Below are positions 51,160 through 61,057 of a stretch of DNA of 64,000 nucleotides, piece by piece (position 1 is the stretch's first letter; every line of letters starts with the position of its first letter). Source of the stretch: Novosphingobium sp. CECT 9465 (GTDB taxonomy: Bacteria; Pseudomonadota; Alphaproteobacteria; Sphingomonadales; Sphingomonadaceae); assembly GCF_920987055.1 (NCBI RefSeq), contig NZ_CAKLBX010000001.1, positions 2,652,501 to 2,716,500 on the forward strand, given 5' to 3'. Position numbers and translations under genes: made by a program. The notes beneath the pieces were generated by a model. It was given only the letters and a program-made list of their open reading frames with translations. It was not told the origin of the DNA and did no database searches.

Positions 51160-53904
51160 TCAGGCGGCCACTTTGACCTTGCGCTCTTCCGCCGCCTCCA
51201 GCAGCTTTTTCTCGATGGCCTTCATGCGCGCTTCGTTGTCGATCTTTTCGCCCAGCACATCGGTGACATAGAACGTATCAACCGCGCGTTCGCCGTAAGT
51301 GGCGATGTGGGCCGAATGGACCACAAGCCGCGCCTCGAACAGCGTCCGTGCCAGCGTGCTGAGCAGGGCAGGCCGGTCGCGCGCGCCCACTTCGATCACG
51401 GTGAAGCGGTTCGAGGCCTTGTTGTCGAAAATCACGATCGGGCGCACGTCAAACGCATCGGCGCGCGGGCGGGCCAGCGGACGCGCCGCCAGTTGCGGCA
51501 GCAGTTTCACGCGGTTGGCCAGCGCATCGGCAATCGCGTTCTTGAGCCGCGCGATCTGGCTGGCTTCGTTGAGCGGGCGCCCCAGCGGGTCCTGCACCAG
51601 GAAGTTGTCGACTGCGGTGCCATTGCGCGCGGTGTGGATGCGCGCATCGATGATGTTGCCGCCGGCCAGGTGAATGCCCCCTGCAATGCGGTAGAACAGG
51701 CCCGGATGGTCCGCCGCCAGCACAGTGACCAGCGTGGCCCCGCGGGCCGGATACCAGTGCGCTTCAACTGACAGCGGTTCGCCCAGCGCGGTGTCCATCT
51801 GTTGCAGGTTCAGCGCGATGATGTCTTCGGGTTCGGCGATCCAGTAGGCATCGCCCAGTTGCTTGCCAACCGTGCCGATCAGCGCGTCCCGTTCCTTGAG
51901 CAGCGCGCCCACTGCCTGCTTCTTGGCGATGATGCGTTCGGCGCGGCCGTGCGTCTTGTGGCCCAGCCGCAGCATTTCCTCGGCCGAGACGAACAGATCG
52001 CCAAGCAACTGGCGCTTCCATGAATTCCACACCCCCGGCCCCACCGCGCGGATATCCACCACGGTCAGGATCAACAGCAGGCGCAGGCGTTCCTGGCTTT
52101 GCACCGTGTTCACGAAATCGGCGATGGTCTTGTAATCGGCAAGGTCGCGCTTGAATGCGGTGGCGCTCATCAGCAGGTGCCAGCGGACCAGCCAGGCCAC
52201 GAGTTCCGTTTCCGCCGCTGACATGCCCAGCCGCGGGCAGAGTTTCATCGCCACTTCCGCGCCCAGGACAGAATGATCGCCGCGCCGCCCCTTGGCGATA
52301 TCGTGCAGCAGCGTTGCCATGTAGAGCACCCGGCGCGAGGCCACCTTGGACACGACTTCGCTGGCAAGCGGATGCTCCAGTTTGGCCTCGCCCTTCTCGA
52401 TCAACGCCAGCAGCCCGATCGCGCGGATCGTGTGTTCGTCCACCGTATAGTGGTGGTACATGTCGAACTGCATCTGCGCGATCACGCGACCGAAATCGGG
52501 CACGAACCGTCCGAACACGCCCGCCTCGTTCATCCAGCGCAGCACCGTTTCGGGATCGTTGCGGCTGGTCAGCACGTCCATGAACAGCGCGTTCGCCCGC
52601 GCGTCCCTGCGCACTGCGGCATCGATCAGCACGGCATCGCGCCGGGCGATCCGCATCGCTTCGGGATGAATGTCGACCTGCTCGGCGGCGGCCACGGCGA
52701 ACAGTTCGACCAGCCGGACCGGGTCTTCGCGAAAAGTTTCGTCCGAGGGCACGGCCAGCTTGCCGCCATCGATCAGGAACGGTCCCACCTTCTTGCGCCG
52801 CCGCTTGCGCAAGGCGGCAAAGAACCCGCGCTTCTGCCCGGCAAACTGGCCGTCCAGTTGCGCCAGGAACACCCCGGTCAGCGATCCCACCTGCTTTGCC
52901 TGCAGGAAGAAGTATTGCATGAACCGTTCGACCGCGCTCTTTCCAGGGCGATCGGCAAAGTTCATGCGCGTGGCAACTTCGCGCTGGAGATCGAAGGTCA
53001 GCCGGTCCTCTGCGCGGTTGGTGATCGTGTGCAGGTGGCAGCGCACCGCCCAGAAGAAGTTCTCGGCGCGGCGAAACGCGCGATACTCTTCGGCTGTCAG
53101 CAGGCCCACATCGACCAGTTCCGAAGCATCGCGAACCTTGTGGATATACTTGCCGATCCAATAGAGCGCGTGGAGATCGCGCAGGCCCCCCTTGCCTTCC
53201 TTGACATTGGGTTCGACCACATAGCGGCTGTCGCCCAGCTTCTTGTGGCGCTCGTTGCGCTCCTCCAGCTTTTCGGCAACGAACTGCTTTTCCGTGCCCG
53301 TCACGACCTCGGCCCAGAACCGGCGCGAGGCTTCGTCATACAATTCACGGTCGCCCCAGACATAGCGCCCTTCGAGCAGCGCTGTGCGGATCGTCAGATC
53401 GCTCCGGGCCATGCGGACCACTTCGTCGAGCGAGCGGCTCGACTGGCCCACTTTAAGGCCAAGGTCCCACATGTAGTAAAGCATCGCCTCGATGACCTGC
53501 TCGCACCATGATGTCGGCCTGGTCGGTGTGACGAAGGCTATGTCCACGTCGGAATGCGGCGCCATTTCCCCGCGCCCGTAACCGCCCACGGCCAGCACGG
53601 CGATGCGTTCGCCAGTGGAACGATTGCTGGCACGATAGACCCGTCCGACGATGTGATCGTAGATCACCCGCACCAGTTGATCGACGAGGAATGCCTGCGC
53701 CTGCGCGGAATCTGTCCCCGCCGATGGCTTGGCCTCCAGCCGTCGCGCGATTTCGGTACGCCCGGATTCGAGCGCACCGCGCAGCAGGTCCACCACCGCA
53801 GGCCGCGATTTATCGCCCTGTTCGGCAAAGACCGATGCGATGGCATCGGCGAGCGCACGGCGATCGACAATGGCGCGCTGGTTGGCAATCCGGGGAAGCA
53901 TCAT
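51160..53904 (-). CDS. glnD: [Protein-PII] uridylyltransferase / uridylyl-removing enzyme
   Basis: A 914-residue GlnD. The nucleotidyltransferase site is AVGGYGRGEMAPHSDVDIAF (about residue 100), followed by VKEGKGGLRDLHALYWIGK. The HD phosphohydrolase domain has LLHDIAKGRRGDHS (about residue 535), and two ACT domains end the protein (TLVTVLAADHPGLFYRIAG and VIEVGARDRPALLSTLAR). It adds or removes UMP on PII in response to glutamine. Its likely target is GlnK Tyr51 encoded at 37.5 kb. Confidence 0.96.
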   Translation of the reverse strand: MMLPRIANQRAIVDRRALADAIASVFAEQGDKSRPAVVDLLRGALESGRTEIARRLEAKPSAGTDSAQAQAFLVDQLVRVIYDHIVGRVYRASNRSTGERIAVLAVGGYGRGEMAPHSDVDIAFVTPTRPTSWCEQVIEAMLYYMWDLGLKVGQSSRSLDEVVRMARSDLTIRTALLEGRYVWGDRELYDEASRRFWAEVVTGTEKQFVAEKLEERNERHKKLGDSRYVVEPNVKEGKGGLRDLHALYWIGKYIHKVRDASELVDVGLLTAEEYRAFRRAENFFWAVRCHLHTITNRAEDRLTFDLQREVATRMNFADRPGKSAVERFMQYFFLQAKQVGSLTGVFLAQLDGQFAGQKRGFFAALRKRRRKKVGPFLIDGGKLAVPSDETFREDPVRLVELFAVAAAEQVDIHPEAMRIARRDAVLIDAAVRRDARANALFMDVLTSRNDPETVLRWMNEAGVFGRFVPDFGRVIAQMQFDMYHHYTVDEHTIRAIGLLALIEKGEAKLEHPLASEVVSKVASRRVLYMATLLHDIAKGRRGDHSVLGAEVAMKLCPRLGMSAAETELVAWLVRWHLLMSATAFKRDLADYKTIADFVNTVQSQERLRLLLILTVVDIRAVGPGVWNSWKRQLLGDLFVSAEEMLRLGHKTHGRAERIIAKKQAVGALLKERDALIGTVGKQLGDAYWIAEPEDIIALNLQQMDTALGEPLSVEAHWYPARGATLVTVLAADHPGLFYRIAGGIHLAGGNIIDARIHTARNGTAVDNFLVQDPLGRPLNEASQIARLKNAIADALANRVKLLPQLAARPLARPRADAFDVRPIVIFDNKASNRFTVIEVGARDRPALLSTLARTLFEARLVVHSAHIATYGERAVDTFYVTDVLGEKIDNEARMKAIEKKLLEAAEERKVKVAA

Positions 53905-53951
53905 GCCTCCCCTTTAGACTCTCCGGCGTTACCGTCCAACACCAAGTAGGA

Positions 53952-55664
53952 TCAGGCGGATTGCGTGGCCAGCCATTGGCGGGTGTAAAGATCGCGCAAT
54001 GCCCGCTTGTCCACCTTTTCCGTGCCAAGCCTCGGCAAAGGTTGATGAACTTCCCACATGCGAACCGGTATCTTGAAAGGCGCGACATGCACCTGAAGGA
54101 ATGCCATCAGTTCCTCCTCGCTGGCAGAGCAACCTTCCTTGGCAAGGTACACCGCCGCCGGCACTTCACCGAACCGTTCATCGGGAAGACCGAACACGCT
54201 CACTTCGGCGATGCAGGGATGCGCGTGAATCGCGCTTTCCACTTCGATGCAGCTGATGTTCTCACCGCCCCGGATGATGATGTCCTTCTTGCGATCGACA
54301 ATGAAGAGGTATCCTTCAGGGTCAAGATAGCCAAGGTCGCCGGAGCGGAAGTAGCCATCCTCGGTAACCGCCTCACGCGTGGCCTTCTCGTCACCCCAGT
54401 AGCCGATGAAATTGGTGATCGACCGGATCGAAACTTCGCCGGTCTCGCCTTGTGGCAGCGGCTTGCCGGCATCGTCCAGGATGGCCAGGTCCACCAGCGG
54501 GCGCGATGCGGTGCCGGTGCTGCCGGGCTTGGCCAGATAATTCTCGTTCAGGTTGCCGCAGCCCACCGCATTGGTTTCGGTCAGCCCATAGCCCAGCAGC
54601 GGAAACGCATGGGGCAGTGCCTTGCGGATGCGATCGACATGCTCGACCGGGCGCGGTGCGCCGCCTGCGGCGAAGGAAACGCATGTCGAAAGGTCGAACC
54701 TGTCGCGGTCAGGGTGAGTGGCAATCTCAAAGCTCATCAAAGGTACGCCGACGAAATACGTCGCCTTCTCGCGCTCGATCAGCGTCATGGCCTCGACCGC
54801 GTCCCACTTTGCCATCATCACCAGCTTGCGGCCAATGGCGAAGGATTGCAGCAGGACGTTGACCTCCCCAGTAACATGAAACAGCGGCAGGCTGACCAGC
54901 GTGGTCGGCTGCGTGCCCGCCGGCGGCCCATTCCCCTGCGCGGTCATGATCGCCAGTACGCCTGCGGTCTGGACCACGAAACTCATCGCGCCCTGCACCA
55001 CACTGCGATGATCGGACAAAGCGCCCTTTGCGACACCAGTGGAGCCGGATGTGAACAATACCGTTGCCAGATCGTCGCCGGTCAGGTCGGGCAGGATCGT
55101 GGCCATGCCACCGCCCTGCGCCAGCAGCGCGGCAAGCCCCTGCTCGTACCCGCAATCGTGATGGATCGTCAGCACGGTTGCACGATGGGCATGACCTTCA
55201 ATGCGCTTTGCCCGCGACACATCGGCAATCACATACCGGCAATCGACCAGATCGATGCCGTCTGCCAGTTCCTCACCCTGCCACCAGCCGTTCAGCAGCG
55301 TCACACATCCGCCCGCCATCAGCACCGCCATGTAGGCAACCACCCAATTCGACGAATTGCGCGCGGCGATGCCGATACGATCCCCCTTCTGCACGCCCAG
55401 TCCTTCGACCAGCCCGCCCGCAACGTGGCGCGCGGCCTTGTAGATTTCGGCGAAGGTCAGGCGCACGTCACCTTCAACGATGAACGTCTTGTCAGCATGA
55501 GTCGCGCAGAAATAGGCAAAATAGGCAGGCAGGTGTGGCGGTGCAGCCGCGATCATCGGCACGTCGCGCCCGAACCGCTTTATCGGAACCGTTTGGAACA
55601 TTGCGCCCTCTGCCGTCAGCGCATCGAACGTGCGGTCCATGGCATGGTCCAGTTGGGTCTTCAT
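53952..55664 (-). CDS. AMP-dependent acyl-CoA synthetase/ligase
   Basis: A 570-residue ANL-superfamily ligase: P-loop LFTSGSTGVAKGA, LPLFHVTGEV, GYGLTETNA, YFRSGDLGYLDPEG, DRKKDIIIRGGENISCIEVE, and the C-terminal Lys near PRLGTEKVDKRAL. It activates a carboxylate to acyl-AMP and then acyl-CoA. The class is certain; the chain length or aromatic nature of the acid cannot be read off, and no pathway gene is adjacent. The start at 55664 gives a normal family length. Confidence 0.9.
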   Translation of the reverse strand: MKTQLDHAMDRTFDALTAEGAMFQTVPIKRFGRDVPMIAAAPPHLPAYFAYFCATHADKTFIVEGDVRLTFAEIYKAARHVAGGLVEGLGVQKGDRIGIAARNSSNWVVAYMAVLMAGGCVTLLNGWWQGEELADGIDLVDCRYVIADVSRAKRIEGHAHRATVLTIHHDCGYEQGLAALLAQGGGMATILPDLTGDDLATVLFTSGSTGVAKGALSDHRSVVQGAMSFVVQTAGVLAIMTAQGNGPPAGTQPTTLVSLPLFHVTGEVNVLLQSFAIGRKLVMMAKWDAVEAMTLIEREKATYFVGVPLMSFEIATHPDRDRFDLSTCVSFAAGGAPRPVEHVDRIRKALPHAFPLLGYGLTETNAVGCGNLNENYLAKPGSTGTASRPLVDLAILDDAGKPLPQGETGEVSIRSITNFIGYWGDEKATREAVTEDGYFRSGDLGYLDPEGYLFIVDRKKDIIIRGGENISCIEVESAIHAHPCIAEVSVFGLPDERFGEVPAAVYLAKEGCSASEEELMAFLQVHVAPFKIPVRMWEVHQPLPRLGTEKVDKRALRDLYTRQWLATQSA

Positions 55665-55820
55665 GACGTCCTTTCATTCTCCCGGCCCGCGCGCAGCTTT
55701 GCATCTGCGCTTTTTCGGGTTTGCTTACGGCCTTGGCCCTGTGCCAATACGATACCGCAAAGGGCACGTTTGACAGCATGGAAACGGGTCCATTCATAAG
55801 TTTTTTAGGGAGTTCGCCTC

Positions 55821-56735
55821 TTGCTGTCACTACTGTCAACAGCAACGGCGCTTGCCGTAGCGTCTGCGTCCGACACCGCGGTTTCCGGGCCTTTGCGCTG
55901 GGTGGATCTGGGCGTGTCGCCGATCGCGCTGGACCTCGGCTTCTTCGCCCTGAAATGGTATTCGCTCGCGTATCTGGCCGGAATCATCCTGGGATACTGG
56001 CACTTGTCCAAGATGGTCCGCCAGCCCGGATCACCTATGGCACAACGCCACGCCGACGATCTTTTCTTCTATGCCACGCTCGGCATCATCCTTGGCGGAA
56101 GGCTTGGCTATGCCATGTTCTATGCGCCGGAACTGCTGACGGAACCGCAGAACCTGCTCAAGCTGTGGGAAGGCGGGATGAGCTTCCATGGCGGCCTCAT
56201 CGGCGTGGTTCTGGCCATCGCATGGGTTTCATGGCGGGCCGGGCTGAACTTCGTGCGCGTGTGTGATTATATCGCGGTCTGCGTACCCTTCGGCCTGCTG
56301 TTCGGCCGCCTGGCCAATTTCATGAACGGTGAACTGTGGGGGCGCGAGGCCGGGCCGGGCGTGGCATGGGCGATGGTGTTCCCCGGTGGTGGGCCGATCG
56401 CGCGCCACCCCAGCCAGCTCTACGAAGCGGCGCTCGAAGGCCTTTTGCTGATGATCGTTCTGCTTGCGCTGTTCTGGAAAACCAGGGCGCGCTGGCGCAC
56501 CGGGCTGCTCGTCGGCACCTTCACGCTCGGTTATGCCCTCGCCCGCTTCACGGTAGAATTCTTTCGCGAACCCGATGCGCAATTGCAGGACTTCGCCCGG
56601 CAGACCGGCCTTTCGATGGGCCAGTGGCTGACCGTGCCGATGATGGCGGTGGGCCTGTTCTTCCTGATTCGCGCGCTGATCGGCAAGCCGCTGTCCGCCG
56701 CCGCAGGGACCACGCCCGGAACGCCTGCTGCGTGA
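55821..56735 (+). CDS. lgt: Prolipoprotein diacylglyceryl transferase
   Basis: A 304-residue inner-membrane enzyme that adds diacylglycerol to the lipobox Cys of prolipoproteins. Lgt marks are YSLAYLAGIILGYWH, LGGRLGYAMFY, WEGGMSFHGGLIGV (essential His), FGRLANFMNGELWGR (signature) and HPSQLYEAALEG. About seven membrane helices are visible. The start is a TTG at 55821 after AGGGAG. It overlaps the downstream methyltransferase by 4 bases (GTGA), the usual alphaproteobacterial arrangement. Confidence 0.96.
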   Translation: MLSLLSTATALAVASASDTAVSGPLRWVDLGVSPIALDLGFFALKWYSLAYLAGIILGYWHLSKMVRQPGSPMAQRHADDLFFYATLGIILGGRLGYAMFYAPELLTEPQNLLKLWEGGMSFHGGLIGVVLAIAWVSWRAGLNFVRVCDYIAVCVPFGLLFGRLANFMNGELWGREAGPGVAWAMVFPGGGPIARHPSQLYEAALEGLLLMIVLLALFWKTRARWRTGLLVGTFTLGYALARFTVEFFREPDAQLQDFARQTGLSMGQWLTVPMMAVGLFFLIRALIGKPLSAAAGTTPGTPAA

Positions 56736-57775
56736 ACTCCCCACTGCTCGATACCTTCAAGCGACTGATCGCCAACACCGGACCGATCAGCATCGCGCAC
56801 TACATGGCCGAATCGAACGCGCGCTACTATTCCAGCCGCGATCCCTTCGGCGTGGGCGGCGATTTCATCACCGCGCCGGAAATCAGCCAGATGTTCGGCG
56901 AACTGATCGGCCTGTGGCTGGCCGACATCTGGATTCGCGCGGGCCGCCCCGAACCTGTCCATTATGTCGAACTCGGCCCTGGACGCGGCACCCTGGCGCG
57001 CGATGCACTGGGCGCGGCAAAGCGCTATGGCCTTGTCCCGAAAACGCATTTCGTCGAAACCAGCACTGCGCTCAAATCGCTGCAACTGCAATTGCACCCT
57101 CAGGCATTGTGGCATGCAGACCTTTCGACCTTGCCCACCGATGGCGCGTTGCTGATCGTCGCCAACGAATTTCTCGATGCCCTGCCCGTTCGCCAACTCG
57201 TCCGCATGGCCACCGGCTGGCGCGAACGCATGGTCGGGCTGGATGAGGGGCGCCTTGTCCCCATCGCAGGCACGCAGCCGATGGACACAGTGGTCCCGCC
57301 AGCGCTGCGCGATGCTGCAGAAGGCACCATCCTCGAAACGTCGCCGGCCTCCGCCGCCGTGCTTTATGAAGTCGCCGGAAGGCTCGAAAGCCAGGGCGGT
57401 GCCGCCCTGTTCATCGACTATGGCCACGACGAGCCACGCTTCGGCTCATCGCTTCAGGCCGTGCGCGATCATCGCAAAGTCGATGTCTTCGCCAGCCCCG
57501 GCGAGGCTGACCTGACGGCCCATGTGGATTTTTCGGCGCTTGCATCCATTGCCCGGTCGCGGGGGGTGCGCTGGCTCGGTACGGTAGAGCAAGGACGCTG
57601 GCTTCGCGCTCTGGGCATCGAAGCGCGGGCTGATGCGCTCGCCGCTTTTTCGCCGGGCCATGCCGCCGCAATCCACGCCGCGCGCGAACGGTTGACCGGC
57701 GAAGGCCAGATGGGCGCGCTGTTCAAGGTCATGGGACTCGCAGCGCCGACATGGCCCGATGGCGCCGGATTCTAG
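56732..57775 (+). CDS. NDUFAF7/MidA-like SAM-dependent methyltransferase
   Basis: A 347-residue DUF185 methyltransferase: ISIAHYMAESNARYYSSRDPFG, GGDFITAPEISQMFGELIGLW, motif I VELGPGRGTLARDAL, and VANEFLDALPVRQ. The mitochondrial homologue NDUFAF7 dimethylates an arginine of complex I subunit NDUFS2; a similar role here is an inference. The GTG start overlaps the lgt stop. The pgeF-like gene that often follows in related genomes is absent. Confidence 0.9.
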   Translation: MNSPLLDTFKRLIANTGPISIAHYMAESNARYYSSRDPFGVGGDFITAPEISQMFGELIGLWLADIWIRAGRPEPVHYVELGPGRGTLARDALGAAKRYGLVPKTHFVETSTALKSLQLQLHPQALWHADLSTLPTDGALLIVANEFLDALPVRQLVRMATGWRERMVGLDEGRLVPIAGTQPMDTVVPPALRDAAEGTILETSPASAAVLYEVAGRLESQGGAALFIDYGHDEPRFGSSLQAVRDHRKVDVFASPGEADLTAHVDFSALASIARSRGVRWLGTVEQGRWLRALGIEARADALAAFSPGHAAAIHAARERLTGEGQMGALFKVMGLAAPTWPDGAGF

Positions 57776-58057
57776 CGAATCCCCCCTGCGCGGCATTCCA
57801 CCTGTCATTACTGTACAAAGCGGCGGGAATCCGCGCGGTTTGCCACACCAAAATGCCTGTTGGCAAACCCGGCCCTTTGCGTCTATCAGGCGCGCCAAGT
57901 GGGGGCTGGGGCTGCGCATTCGCGTGTGCCCGGCTCCCGTGCGGATCGGGCGTCCCCAAGGGGCATTTTCCTTAAGGGGTTTTCCTTTTTCGCATGAAAG
58001 AGGCAAGTTGGACCGTGTGCGATCCGCGCGCGCGGCGGCAGCAGGCAGGGAATTTCA
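57776..58057. other. Intergenic gap before petABC with an inverted repeat
   Basis: 282 bases without a gene. GTTTGCCA (57838-57845) and TGGCAAAC (57861-57868) are exact inverted copies 15 bases apart, about 190 bases before petA, and could be an operator for the bc1 operon or a weak hairpin. Otherwise I see only GC-rich leader sequence and a GGGAA ribosome site before petA. Confidence 0.5.
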
Positions 58058-58621
58058 ATGGCTGATGAGGCGAGCATCGACACTCCGGGCGTAACCGGAG
58101 AGGGCGTGCGCCGACGCGATTTCATCAATATCGCGGCGGTGAGTTTTGCGGGTGTGGGCGGTGCTGCCGTTATCCTCCCGCTGGTTAGTCAGATGGCGCC
58201 TTCGGCGGACGTGCTGGCGCAAAGCTCGACGGAGATCGACATTTCGGCGATCCAGACGGGCCAGGCGATCAAGGCCGTGTTCCGCAAGCAGCCGGTGTTC
58301 ATCCGCAACCTGACCCCGGAAGAAATCGCGTCGGCCGACAAGGTCGATGCAGCATCGCTGCGCGATCCGCAGACGCTGGAAGAACGCACCAAGGAAGGCA
58401 AGACCAACTGGCTCATCACCATGGGCGTCTGCACCCACCTCGGCTGTGTGCCGTTGGGCGCTGGCGAAGGTGAAGTGAAGGGCGAGTTCGGCGGTTACTT
58501 CTGCCCCTGCCATGGTTCGCACTACGATACCGCAGCGCGCATCCGCAAAGGCCCGGCCCCCAAGAACCTTGAGGTGCCCGAATATTCATTCATCTCCGAC
58601 ACTGTCGTGAAGATCGGCTGA
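58058..58621 (+). CDS. petA: Ubiquinol-cytochrome c reductase iron-sulfur (Rieske) subunit
   Basis: A 187-residue Rieske protein. The N-terminus has a twin-arginine-like anchor ([20 protein letters not shown]), and the [2Fe-2S] site is CTHLGC with CPCHGSHYD. It takes electrons from ubiquinol in the bc1 complex. It is the first gene of petA-petB-petC. The RRRDFI motif without a cleavage site suggests that it stays as a membrane anchor, as in other alphaproteobacteria. Confidence 0.97.
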   Translation: MADEASIDTPGVTGEGVRRRDFINIAAVSFAGVGGAAVILPLVSQMAPSADVLAQSSTEIDISAIQTGQAIKAVFRKQPVFIRNLTPEEIASADKVDAASLRDPQTLEERTKEGKTNWLITMGVCTHLGCVPLGAGEGEVKGEFGGYFCPCHGSHYDTAARIRKGPAPKNLEVPEYSFISDTVVKIG

Positions 58622-58632
58622 GGACAGGACTC

Positions 58633-59922
58633 ATGAGCTTTCCCTGGGCGAACGAATACAAGCCGGCCTTTGGCCTGACGCAGTGGCTGGACGAAAAGCT
58701 GCCGCTGCCGCGCTTCGTATATAACGCGGTCGGCGCCGGTTACCCGGTGCCCCGCAACCTCAACTACATGTGGAACTTCGGCGTTCTTGCCGGTTTCTGC
58801 CTGGTTCTCCAGATCGTCACCGGCGTCATCCTTGCGATGCACTATGCCGCAAACGCTGGCGTGGCATTCGATTCGGTCGAACACATCATGCGCGACGTGA
58901 ACTGGGGCTGGATGATGCGCTATGCGCACGCCAACGGTGCCTCGGCGTTCTTCGTCGTCGTTTACCTGCACATCTTCCGCGGCTTCTTCTATTCGTCGTA
59001 CAAGGCCCCGCGCGAGATGATCTGGCTGCTCGGCGTCGTGATCTTCCTGCTGATGATGGCCACCGCCTTCATGGGCTATGTGCTGCCGTGGGGCCAGATG
59101 TCGTTCTGGGGTGCCAAGGTCATCACCGGCCTGTTCGGCGCGATCCCGGTTGTCGGCGAACCGATCCAGATCTGGCTGCTCGGCGGTTTTGCCCCCGATA
59201 ACGCCTCGCTGAACCGCTTCTTCTCGCTCCACTTCCTGCTGCCCTTCGTGATTGCCGGTGTCATCATCCTGCACATCTGGGCGCTGCACATCCCTGGTTC
59301 GTCCAACCCGACCGGCGTTGAAGTGAAGACCGAAAGCGATACTGTTCCGTTCCATCCGTACTACACGGCAAAGGACGGCTTCGGCCTTGGCATCTTCCTG
59401 CTGATCTACTGCGCGATCCTGTTCTTCGCACCGAACGCGCTGGGCCACCCGGACAACTACATCCCGGCCAATCCGCTGTCGACGCCAGCGCACATCGTTC
59501 CTGAATGGTATTTCTATCCATTCTACGCGATCCTGCGCGCCTTCACGTATGACTTCTTCTTCATCCCGGCCAAGCTGATGGGCGTACTCGCCATGTTCGG
59601 CTCGATCCTGGTTTGGTTCTTCCTGCCCTGGCTGGATACCTCGCCGGTCCGTTCGGGCCACTACCGTCCGCTGTTCCGCAAGTTCTTCTGGTTCGGTCTG
59701 ATCCCGACCATGGCAGTCTTGTTCTACTGCGGCGGCGCACCGGCTGCAGAACCATACGTGATGATCAGCCAGATTGCTGCCGTCTACTACTTCGCGCACT
59801 TCCTCATCATTCTCCCGCTCGTTTCCTCGATCGAAAAGCCGGAACCACTTCCGTTCTCGATCACCGAATCCGTGCTGGGCAAGGATGAGAGCGCAGTGCT
59901 CAACGCCAACCCTGCTGCCTGA
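58633..59922 (+). CDS. petB: Cytochrome b subunit of the bc1 complex
   Basis: A 429-residue cytochrome b with eight membrane helices. Haem-binding His pairs fall in [24 protein letters not shown] and [21 protein letters not shown]. The quinol-oxidation PEWY motif is present in [17 protein letters not shown], and [14 protein letters not shown] is the cd1 region. It starts 11 bases after petA. The full-length single protein is the bc1 form, not the split b6f form. Confidence 0.97.
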   Translation: MSFPWANEYKPAFGLTQWLDEKLPLPRFVYNAVGAGYPVPRNLNYMWNFGVLAGFCLVLQIVTGVILAMHYAANAGVAFDSVEHIMRDVNWGWMMRYAHANGASAFFVVVYLHIFRGFFYSSYKAPREMIWLLGVVIFLLMMATAFMGYVLPWGQMSFWGAKVITGLFGAIPVVGEPIQIWLLGGFAPDNASLNRFFSLHFLLPFVIAGVIILHIWALHIPGSSNPTGVEVKTESDTVPFHPYYTAKDGFGLGIFLLIYCAILFFAPNALGHPDNYIPANPLSTPAHIVPEWYFYPFYAILRAFTYDFFFIPAKLMGVLAMFGSILVWFFLPWLDTSPVRSGHYRPLFRKFFWFGLIPTMAVLFYCGGAPAAEPYVMISQIAAVYYFAHFLIILPLVSSIEKPEPLPFSITESVLGKDESAVLNANPAA

Positions 59923-59954
59923 GCGCACACGAAGCGTAAGAGAAAGAGAACCCC

Positions 59955-60770
59955 ATGGTCCGTCTTTTTGGCCCCCTGGTAGGCCTGTTCTTCGCCGTCG
60001 CGCTGCTCTGGTCGTTCGGCAACGGCGCCTACACCGCGATTACGGAACCCGCTGCCGCCACGGCAGAGCACGAGTTCCATCTCCTCCCCAAGAAGGTACA
60101 CTTCGCCAGCGATGGTGCCTTCGGCAAGTTTGACAAGGCGCAGCTTCAGCGCGGCTTCCAAGTCTACAAGGAAGTCTGCGCCACCTGCCACTCGCTCAAG
60201 CACGTCGCTTTCCGCGATCTGGCCGCCCTCGGCTACTCGGAAGCCGAAGTAAAGGCGATTGCCAAGCAGTGGGGCACCAAGCAGCCAACCTTCGATCCGA
60301 AGAGCGGCGAACGGGCCGAGCGTGACAACATCGCATCGGACTATATCCCGATGGTGTATTACGCAGGCCAGGGCAGCCCGCCCGACCTGTCGCTGATCAC
60401 CAAGGCGCGTCACGATGGCGGAGCTTACGTTGCCTCGCTGCTGACCGGCTATCAGGACCAGCCGGCCGAACTTCTCAAGAAGTTCCCGGACGCCAAGACG
60501 CCCGATGGCCTCTACTACAATCCCTACTTTGCCAACCTGAACCTCTCCATGCCCGCACCGCTGACCGGTGAAGGCCAGGTGACCTATTCGGATGGCACGA
60601 AGGCCACGGTTGACCAAATGTCGCAGGATGTTTCTGCGTTCCTCATCTGGACCGCAGAACCGAAGCTGGACAAGCGCAAGCAGACCGGCTGGGCTGTCCT
60701 CGGCTTCCTTCTGGCAGCCACGGTCCTCGCCTACCTCGCAAAGAAGAACATCTGGGCCGACAAGCACTGA
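59955..60770 (+). CDS. petC: Cytochrome c1
   Basis: A 271-residue c1. The haem c site is CATCHS (EVCATCHSLKHVAF), the axial Met lies in YFANLNLSMPAPL, the N-terminus has a signal helix (FGPLVGLFFAVALLWSFG) and the C-terminus a membrane anchor (GWAVLGFLLAATVLAYLAKK). It passes electrons from the Rieske centre to soluble cytochrome c. It is the last gene of the operon and is followed by a strong terminator. Confidence 0.96.
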   Translation: MVRLFGPLVGLFFAVALLWSFGNGAYTAITEPAAATAEHEFHLLPKKVHFASDGAFGKFDKAQLQRGFQVYKEVCATCHSLKHVAFRDLAALGYSEAEVKAIAKQWGTKQPTFDPKSGERAERDNIASDYIPMVYYAGQGSPPDLSLITKARHDGGAYVASLLTGYQDQPAELLKKFPDAKTPDGLYYNPYFANLNLSMPAPLTGEGQVTYSDGTKATVDQMSQDVSAFLIWTAEPKLDKRKQTGWAVLGFLLAATVLAYLAKKNIWADKH

Positions 60771-60795
60771 TCGTTCTGCATACCGCGAAACGACC

Positions 60796-60823
60796 AAAGG
60801 CCACCGGAAACGGTGGCCTTTTT
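60796..60823 (+). terminator. Rho-independent terminator of petABC
   Basis: AAAGGCCACCG and CGGTGGCCTTT make an 11-bp stem with a GAAA loop, followed by TTC on the + strand, 25 bases after the petC stop. Confidence 0.9.
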
Positions 60824-60855
60824 CGTTGGCGGTCATGCTGCTTGCTGAAGCGTCT

Positions 60856-60949
60856 CGTCATTGCGAGGAGGCGGAGCCGACGAAGCAATCCAGAGCCACT
60901 ACACACCGCTCTGGATTGCTTCTCCCCGCTGCGCGAGGCTGCAACGACG
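60856..60949. repeat. Dispersed palindromic repeat, copy 2
   Basis: CGTCATTGCGAGGAGGCGGA opens and GCTGCAACGACG closes the unit; GCAATCCAGAG and CTCTGGATTGC are exact inverted copies in the middle. The ends and inner stem match the copy at 49793-49874, while the loops differ. It sits in the gap between petC and the next convergent gene. Confidence 0.75.
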
Positions 60950-61057
60950 AAACCAGGGCGTGTGTCTGCAAACGGCATGACCGCCAACGAAAAAAGGCGG
61001 CCCCCGCGGACCGCCCCCATTCACAATCCCGCAACGATGCGGGCTACAACGCCAAGA

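Noticed and set aside
53691..55799. 702-residue frame antisense to the acyl-CoA synthetase
   Set aside because: A shadow reading of a certain gene, with no domain recognisable.
58522..59928. 468-residue antisense frame across petB
   Set aside because: Composition is typical of the complement of a GC-rich gene (Glu/Arg/Asp-rich, no motif); petB on the + strand is certain.
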